From: an uncultured Fimbriimonadaceae bacterium
GTDB taxonomy: Bacteria; Armatimonadota; Fimbriimonadia; Fimbriimonadales; Fimbriimonadaceae
Direction: 5' to 3'
NCBI GenBank assembly: GCA_937961665.1
Contig: CALGMO010000064.1
Location: 1-50,139 of the forward strand
Length of the DNA: 50,139 bases
Positions 45,631-50,139 of this stretch are shown here, piece by piece (positions within the stretch are counted from its first letter, which is position 1; each line of letters begins with the position of its first letter). A program made the translations under genes and the position numbers. Under the pieces are notes generated by a model. It was not told where the DNA came from, did not search any database, and saw nothing but the letters and a program-made list of their open reading frames with translations.

Positions 45631-47361
45631 ATGCGTTCTGGTTCTTGGAGAGCTCTCGTTGCGCTGCTTGCCGGCACACTGGCCCATATGGGGGCAGGAG
45701 CCCCGCCCGATCAGCCGATGGTTCCCGGGCGAGTGCTCGTTCGATTGGCGGCACCCCACACGGAGCCGGCGGCCGGCACCTTGGGCGGGTTGCCGAGCGT
45801 TCCCGAACCCCTCGGCCCCCAAGGGGTATGGATCGTCCGATGCCCGGCCGGGGTGCGCGAGGATGCCTTCGCCGCCCAGTTGCGGCGCCAGCCGGGCGTG
45901 GTCGCGGCCGAGCCGGACGTGCTGTTCCGTATTCAGGCGAAACCCAACGACGCCGCCTATCCCCAGCAGTGGCACTTGCCAATGGTCGGAAGCGAGGAAG
46001 CCTGGGATCTCTCCAAGGGGTCGTCGGCCGTTCTTGTCGCGGTCTTGGACACGGGGGTCGATGGCAACCATCCGGACCTCGCCGGGAAGCTCGAGCCCGG
46101 CTGGAACGTTCTCAACGAGGGTGCCGCTCCGATCGACGACAACGGGCATGGAACCGCGGTCGCCGGGGTCGTGGCGGCGGCGACGAACAACGGCATCGGA
46201 GTGGCATCTCTGGGCTGGGGCTGCCGCATACTGCCGATCAAGGTTGCCGACGCCTCCGGCTGGGCGAGCACCAGCAGCATCTACATGGGGCTCATCTGGG
46301 CCGCGGACCAAGGCGCGAGGGTCGCGAACGTCAGCTTCCGAGTGAGCGAGAACACGTTCGCTTCCTTCGGGATGCAGTACTTCGCCTCCAAAGGCGGGGT
46401 TGTGACGGTGTCAGCGGGCAACCAAGGCGACACCTCCGGCTCCCCCGACAACCCCTACTGCCTCACAGTCGGTGCCACCGACTCCTCCGACCGGGTCGCC
46501 TCCTGGTCGACGAGAGGGAGCATCGTGGATCTGACGGCGCCAGGCGATCGCATTCTCAGCACGAACCGCGGCGGCGGTTACGGAGCGTGGTCCGGAACTT
46601 CCTTCTCGGCCCCGCTCGTCGCTGCGGCTGTCGCACTCGCCTACTCGGCCAAGACCGACCTGACTCCGGAGGCCGCGATGTCGGCGGTCAAGAACGCAGC
46701 CAGAGACCTCGGCCCAGCAGGGTGGGATGCGACCTACGGGCAGGGACGCCTGGACGCGGCCGCAGCCCTGCAGGTTGTCGTTGGAGGATCGCCCAAGGAC
46801 GAGACGCCTCCCCAAGTCGAGTTCGTCGCACCGACGTCGGGCTCGACCGTCCAGGGCGCCGCCGTTGCCGTAGTGATCCGCGCGACGGACGACAGACAGG
46901 TGCGGCGAATCGGTTGGCTGCTCGACGGGGCATCGATGGGCCTAGTCGAAGGCACCGATCGCGTGGAGGCCACATGGAACACCCTGGACTCCATCGACGG
47001 GGTGCACACGCTGGAGGCGGTCGCCGAAGATTCCTCCGGGAACCAAGCAAGGACCGTCATCCAGGTCGTCGTGGCCAACGGAGATCGGAAACCTCCGACG
47101 GTCGTCCTCTCGTCGCCCGCGGACGGTGCCGAATTCGGAGATCGCTTGGCACTGCGTGGGTACGCCAGCGACGAGTCCGGAATCGCCCGCATCGAGGTGT
47201 ACGTGAACGGAAGTCTGAAGGGATACCGCCTGCGCGACACCTTCTCGATGGACCTCTACTCCAAGTACTGGCGCGCGGGCTGGTACACAGTCCGGCTGAA
47301 GGCTTACGATGGGGCCGGCAACTCGGCCGATTCTCAGACCATCTCGGTCCGAAAGCTGTAG
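45631..47361 (+). CDS. Secreted subtilase (S8) with two Ig-like domains
   Basis: A 576-residue secreted serine protease. A signal peptide (about 1-24) is followed by an inhibitor-I9-like propeptide (VPGRVLVRLA ... VVAAEPDVLF, about 31-100). The S8 domain has Asp140 (AVLDTGVD), His173 (NGHGTAVAG), oxyanion Asn264 (SAGN) and Ser324 (GTSFSAP). Two Ig-like modules (about 390-485 and 488-576) end the chain, with PPQVEFVAPTSGSTV and PPTVVLSSPADGAEF starts. Start ATG 45631 follows AGGAGGG by 5 nt. The second subtilase at 48016 is a paralogue with more Ig modules. Role is probably extracellular protein degradation or surface-protein processing. Confidence 0.93.
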   Translation: MRSGSWRALVALLAGTLAHMGAGAPPDQPMVPGRVLVRLAAPHTEPAAGTLGGLPSVPEPLGPQGVWIVRCPAGVREDAFAAQLRRQPGVVAAEPDVLFRIQAKPNDAAYPQQWHLPMVGSEEAWDLSKGSSAVLVAVLDTGVDGNHPDLAGKLEPGWNVLNEGAAPIDDNGHGTAVAGVVAAATNNGIGVASLGWGCRILPIKVADASGWASTSSIYMGLIWAADQGARVANVSFRVSENTFASFGMQYFASKGGVVTVSAGNQGDTSGSPDNPYCLTVGATDSSDRVASWSTRGSIVDLTAPGDRILSTNRGGGYGAWSGTSFSAPLVAAAVALAYSAKTDLTPEAAMSAVKNAARDLGPAGWDATYGQGRLDAAAALQVVVGGSPKDETPPQVEFVAPTSGSTVQGAAVAVVIRATDDRQVRRIGWLLDGASMGLVEGTDRVEATWNTLDSIDGVHTLEAVAEDSSGNQARTVIQVVVANGDRKPPTVVLSSPADGAEFGDRLALRGYASDESGIARIEVYVNGSLKGYRLRDTFSMDLYSKYWRAGWYTVRLKAYDGAGNSADSQTISVRKL

Positions 47362-47374
47362 GATCGGCGCCTTC

Positions 47375-47402
47375 GGCGGGCGGGCCGGGGGGTCCGCCCG
47401 CC
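47375..47402. terminator. GC-rich hairpin after the first subtilase
   Basis: A 9-pair stem GGCGGGCGG/CCGCCCGCC (47375-47383, 47394-47402) with a 10-base loop lies between the converging subtilase and the 108-residue gene. There is no T-tract. Confidence 0.6.
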
Positions 47403-47425
47403 TCCGTTCCCGAGTCGAGCGGGCC

Positions 47426-47752
47426 CTAGGCCGAGTAGTCCATGAACGGGTACTCGGCCGTGGTGGAGACCTTGCGCCGCTCGTGCCGAAGCTGCCTCGC
47501 GCACGCCTCCAAGAAGCGGCTCGCTCTCATGCGAAGTCTGGCGAGGTCCCGGTACAGAGAGCTTTTCGGACTCTGGGAAAGCAACGCCTGCCAGAAGCGG
47601 TGCTCATAGAACAAAGCCTTCTCGCGGTTGTGCCTCGCGAGCCGCAGCAAGGCTTCCGCCTTCTCCTCCGGCGCGCCGGTAGAGCTGAGGACCCGACGGA
47701 CGATGGCCCTAACGAGCGGCGAGAGTCGCCGTTCGATACGCTGGTGCTTCAC
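47426..47752 (-). CDS. Unrecognised 108-residue protein under c-di-AMP riboswitch control
   Basis: The protein is basic, Arg/Leu-rich and predicted all-helical (RRLSPLVRAIVRRVL, EEKAEALLRLARHNREKALF, LYRDLARLRMRASRFLEACA), with a less ordered tail ending in PFMDYSA. It has no signal peptide, membrane segment or known motif that I can see. GTG 47752 is chosen because AGGAGG lies 8 nt upstream; longer in-frame readings run into the riboswitch. A c-di-AMP aptamer sits directly upstream, so its level should respond to that second messenger, which in other bacteria governs osmotic balance and wall metabolism. Convergent with the first subtilase and divergent from the second. Confidence 0.65.
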   Translation of the reverse strand: MKHQRIERRLSPLVRAIVRRVLSSTGAPEEKAEALLRLARHNREKALFYEHRFWQALLSQSPKSSLYRDLARLRMRASRFLEACARQLRHERRKVSTTAEYPFMDYSA

Positions 47753-47802
47753 GTTGCATGCCTCCTGTCGATTGCGGTCGGAGAGAATGCACGCATTCTC
47801 TT

Positions 47803-47913
47803 TCGATGCGCCTACGAGGTTAGCTGACGGGCTAGAGCCGAAAGTACTCTCCCTGATGGGTTCGCCCCGAAGACCGGTTCCCCCGTTCCGAGCGAAGCTC
47901 GGATTCGGCTTCT
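47803..47913 (-). promoter_or_regulatory. Cyclic-di-AMP (ydaO-yuaA) riboswitch
   Basis: On the minus strand the conserved elements appear in the right order: GCCGAATCCG (47909-47900), a CCGAGC/GCTCGG hairpin, GGGGGAACCGG, GGGGCGAACCCATCAGGG, an AGAG/CTCT hairpin, and the hallmark CCCGTCAGCTAACCTCGTAGGC (ending near 47810). GCC and GGC close the fold. Downstream, two overlapping hairpins compete: GCGCAT with ATGCGT, which uses bases next to the closing helix, and AGAGAATGC with GCATTCTCT. They lie before AGGAGG and could be the switching part. There is no T-tract, so control of translation is more likely than of termination. A TACACT -10 box is at 47922-47917. Confidence 0.92.
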
Positions 47914-48015
47914 TGCAGTGTAGCTCCCGTGTCCCTTTGCCGATGGGACCCGTGGGCGTCAAGACCAGCACTTTGGCTGAACGGGGGCAGATCCGCCTCG
48001 CGGAATCCCTTTCCC

Positions 48016-50139
48016 ATGGAAGCTGCTCGATTCCTACAAGCACTTTGCCGCCTGGGGCGCGCGGCGGGGGTCGTCTTCCTCGCGGCTGGCGCCTGCGTCG
48101 GATGGACCGCCCCCAAGTGCGTTCCGGGGCGCGTGCTCGTTGTGTTCAACACCCCGCTGGAGCGTGGCCTCCTGAGGGCTCCGAACCTGTTGGGGGCCCG
48201 ACCCGTTGCGCGACTGGGGCACGGGGAGGCGCTGGTGCTCGCGGTCCCGAAGGGAGCGGACGAGGCGGCCTTCGCTCGGCAGCTCTCCCGTGACCCCTTG
48301 GTGAGGATCGCGGAGCCCGACTACCTGTTCGAGCCGCAGGCGACGCCGAACGACCCGCAGTTCCCCAACCAGTGGCACCTGGCCAAGATCCAGGCGCCCC
48401 AGGCTTGGGACCTGTCCAAAGGCAGCCAGCAGGTGGTCATCGCGATCATCGACAGCGGCGTCGACCCCAACCACCCCGACCTCGCGCCCAAGCTCGTGCC
48501 GGGCTGGAACGTCCTCAACGGAACCTCCAGCTGGGCCGACGACAACGGCCACGGGACGGCCGTGGCAGGGGCCGCGGCCGCCGCCACCAACAACGCCGTC
48601 GGCGTCGCGGGCGTCGCTTGGAACTGCCGCATCATGCCCGTCAAGGCCGCCGGCGCCGACGGGTACGCGTCCTCCAGCTCGCTATACAACGGGCTCGTGT
48701 GGGCCGCCGACAACGGGGCCAGGGTCGCCAACCTCAGCTTCAAGGTCACCGACAACTCCTTCGTCACGATGGGGATGCAGCACTTCGTCTCCAAGGGGGG
48801 CGTGGTGACCGTGTCCGCCGGCAACGACTCCGCCCAGGCCACGACGCCCGACAACCCGAACTGCCTCACCGTCGTCGCCACCGACTCGGCCGACCAGAAG
48901 GCCTCCTGGTCCGCCTGCGGCAGCAACGTCGACCTCTCGGCACCGGGGACCGGCATCCTCACCACCAGCAGGGGCGGAGGGTACGGGAGCTGGGCGGGCA
49001 CCTCGTTCTCCGCGCCGATCGTCGCCGGGGCTGCGGGCATCCTCCTGTCCGTGAACCCCAGCCTCACGCCGAACGAGGTCATGCAGATTCTGAAGGACAC
49101 CGCCGACGACCTCGGGGCGGCGGGCAGGGACAACACCTACGGAACTGGGAGGCTGAACCTGCGGAAGGCCGTCGTGGGCGCTCTGCAGACGCTCGACGAC
49201 CAGGAGGAGCCCACAGTCTCGATCAACGCGCCGACGTCGCTGAGCGGCACCGTGCAGGTCACCGTGAACGCTTCGGACAACGTGTACGTCGACTCGGTGG
49301 ACCTGTACGTCGGCGGCAATCTCATTGGACGGTCGACTACCTCGCCGGCGACGTTCACGTGGGACACCACGACGGTGCCGAACGGCAACCACCTGCTGGT
49401 GGCGAAGGCTCGGGACCTGAAGTCGAACGAGGGCTATGCCGAGCTGCCCGTCTCGGTTCGGAACGGAGACGCGCAGGCCCCGCAGGTGTCGTTCATCAAT
49501 CCGACCAACGGGGCGAACCTGTGGGGACGCCTCCGCGTGCGCATCAACGCCCAGGACAACACGGCCGTCCGAACGGTGCGGTTCTTCGTGGACAACACGC
49601 TGATCCGGACCTTCACGGCCGCTCCTTACGAGATGGACTGGAGCTCCGCCTCCGTTCCGGACGGCAGCCACACGCTCCGCGCCGTGGCCGAGGACACCTC
49701 GGGCAACCAAGCTACGGCTCAGGTGAGCGTGCAGGTGGTGAACTACGTCGACAACGTGCCGCCGACCGTGTCCTTCCGGTTCCCGCGCACCGGCCAGAGG
49801 ATCAACGGCGGGGTGGTGCTGAGCGTGGACGCCCAAGATGACCGAGCGGTGCGTTACGTCCGCCTCTATCTGAACGGCACCCTGCTGCGCACCTTCACCT
49901 CCGGCCCGTACGAGATGAACTGGAGCACCAGGTCGGTGCCCGATGGATCCTACACGCTGCGCGCGGAGGCGGTGGACGGCTTGGGCAACACGGCGAGCGA
50001 CACCGTGACGGTGACCGTCGACAACTCGTCGGTCGCCTACGAAGACAACGAAGCGCCGGTGGTGTCGTTCGTGAACCCGACCAACGGGCAGACCGTCTCG
50101 GGCACGCTGGCGATCCGCATCGAGGGCCGCGACAACGTG
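48016..50139 (+). CDS. Secreted subtilase (S8) with tandem Ig-like domains, cut by the window end
   Basis: At least 708 codons, open at the right edge. A signal-peptide-like start (about 1-30, with VVFLAAGACVGW) is followed by a propeptide (VPGRVLVVF ... VRIAEPDYLF) and a complete S8 domain: Asp146 (AIIDSGVD), His179 (NGHGTAVAG), Asn270 (SAGND) and Ser330 (GTSFSAP). Then come at least four Ig-like modules of about 85-100 residues. It is clearly paralogous to the subtilase at 45631 over the whole catalytic part and shares 'PNHPDL', 'PGWNVLN' and 'GGGYG' blocks. ATG 48016 has no Shine-Dalgarno. The array of Ig modules suggests a long, surface-extended protease or adhesin. Confidence 0.92.
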   Translation, partial: MEAARFLQALCRLGRAAGVVFLAAGACVGWTAPKCVPGRVLVVFNTPLERGLLRAPNLLGARPVARLGHGEALVLAVPKGADEAAFARQLSRDPLVRIAEPDYLFEPQATPNDPQFPNQWHLAKIQAPQAWDLSKGSQQVVIAIIDSGVDPNHPDLAPKLVPGWNVLNGTSSWADDNGHGTAVAGAAAAATNNAVGVAGVAWNCRIMPVKAAGADGYASSSSLYNGLVWAADNGARVANLSFKVTDNSFVTMGMQHFVSKGGVVTVSAGNDSAQATTPDNPNCLTVVATDSADQKASWSACGSNVDLSAPGTGILTTSRGGGYGSWAGTSFSAPIVAGAAGILLSVNPSLTPNEVMQILKDTADDLGAAGRDNTYGTGRLNLRKAVVGALQTLDDQEEPTVSINAPTSLSGTVQVTVNASDNVYVDSVDLYVGGNLIGRSTTSPATFTWDTTTVPNGNHLLVAKARDLKSNEGYAELPVSVRNGDAQAPQVSFINPTNGANLWGRLRVRINAQDNTAVRTVRFFVDNTLIRTFTAAPYEMDWSSASVPDGSHTLRAVAEDTSGNQATAQVSVQVVNYVDNVPPTVSFRFPRTGQRINGGVVLSVDAQDDRAVRYVRLYLNGTLLRTFTSGPYEMNWSTRSVPDGSYTLRAEAVDGLGNTASDTVTVTVDNSSVAYEDNEAPVVSFVNPTNGQTVSGTLAIRIEGRDNV
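49204..50139 (+). repeat. Tandem Ig-like (Big-type) protein repeats
   Basis: Four successive modules begin near 49204, 49471, 49756 and 50050, the last incomplete. Each starts with a P-x-V-S-(F/I) strand, has S-x-D/A-x-D-N/D in the middle, then (T/R)TFT(S/A)(G/A)PYEM(N/D)WS and VPDGS(H/Y)TLRA, and ends with G-N. Modules 2 and 3 are especially alike at protein and DNA level, consistent with recent duplication. Confidence 0.85.

Noticed and set aside
47753-48043. N-terminal extension of the 108-residue gene to about 205 residues
   Set aside because: The extension runs through the c-di-AMP aptamer, while AGGAGG plus GTG at 47752 gives a normal start.

Overview
The window reads as a piece of bacterial chromosome. 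It is GC-rich and densely packed (about 40 genes, no gene-free stretch over 300 bases), with no IS element, phage gene, CRISPR array, tRNA or rRNA that I could find. Three genes carry an FTL(I/L)ELLVV(I/V)AIIA pseudopilin N-terminus and a C-terminal DG(H/S)A motif. Together with SepF, LPS-type family 9 glycosyltransferases, secreted carbohydrate-active proteins, many GTG/TTG starts and -10 boxes sitting directly in front of start codons, this suggests a diderm member of Armatimonadota (Fimbriimonadia-like). That placement is inference from gene content only.

Layout. 1-6.6 kb: tail of an unknown gene coupled to mtlD, a pseudopilin, metY (minus), pgk with a strong terminator, and fucI. 6.6-13.8 kb (minus): an operon of smc, a secreted glycosidase-like protein, yggS and sepF. 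13.8-19.7 kb: a GH172/DUF2961 protein, then (minus) a Mn2+-type yybP-ykoY riboswitch controlling htpX and a P-type cation ATPase, then a SIS-domain sugar isomerase. 19.7-24 kb (plus): GAF-GAF histidine kinase, secreted two-domain protein, tsaB and murB, all overlapping. 24-29.1 kb: fused E1 alpha/beta oxo-acid dehydrogenase, peroxiredoxin-like protein, then (minus) an SDR, ubiX and a TIGR01777-type epimerase. 29.1-33.2 kb: gyrA, a zeta-toxin-like kinase with a coupled 72-residue partner, and a pseudopilin. 33.2-37.4 kb: two GT9 genes (minus), a palindromic divergent promoter, murQ, a pseudopilin and a small lipoprotein. 37.5-43 kb: RNase E/G (minus), an FmdB zinc ribbon, tdk, a small secreted protein and a sialate O-acetylesterase (minus). 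43.1-50.1 kb: two coupled PLP-enzyme paralogues and two subtilases with Ig-like repeats (the second runs off the window). Between the subtilases, on the minus strand, lies a cyclic-di-AMP (ydaO-yuaA) riboswitch in front of an unrecognised 108-residue gene.

The strongest discoveries are the two riboswitches. The Mn2+ switch has a textbook terminator platform and puts a membrane protease and a cation pump under one metal signal. The c-di-AMP switch controls an orphan small protein, which makes that protein a candidate new c-di-AMP effector. Other points: GyrA has Glu83/Pro87 where quinolones normally contact Ser/Asp; several genes look leaderless; and the PLP pair has diverged at cofactor-binding residues.
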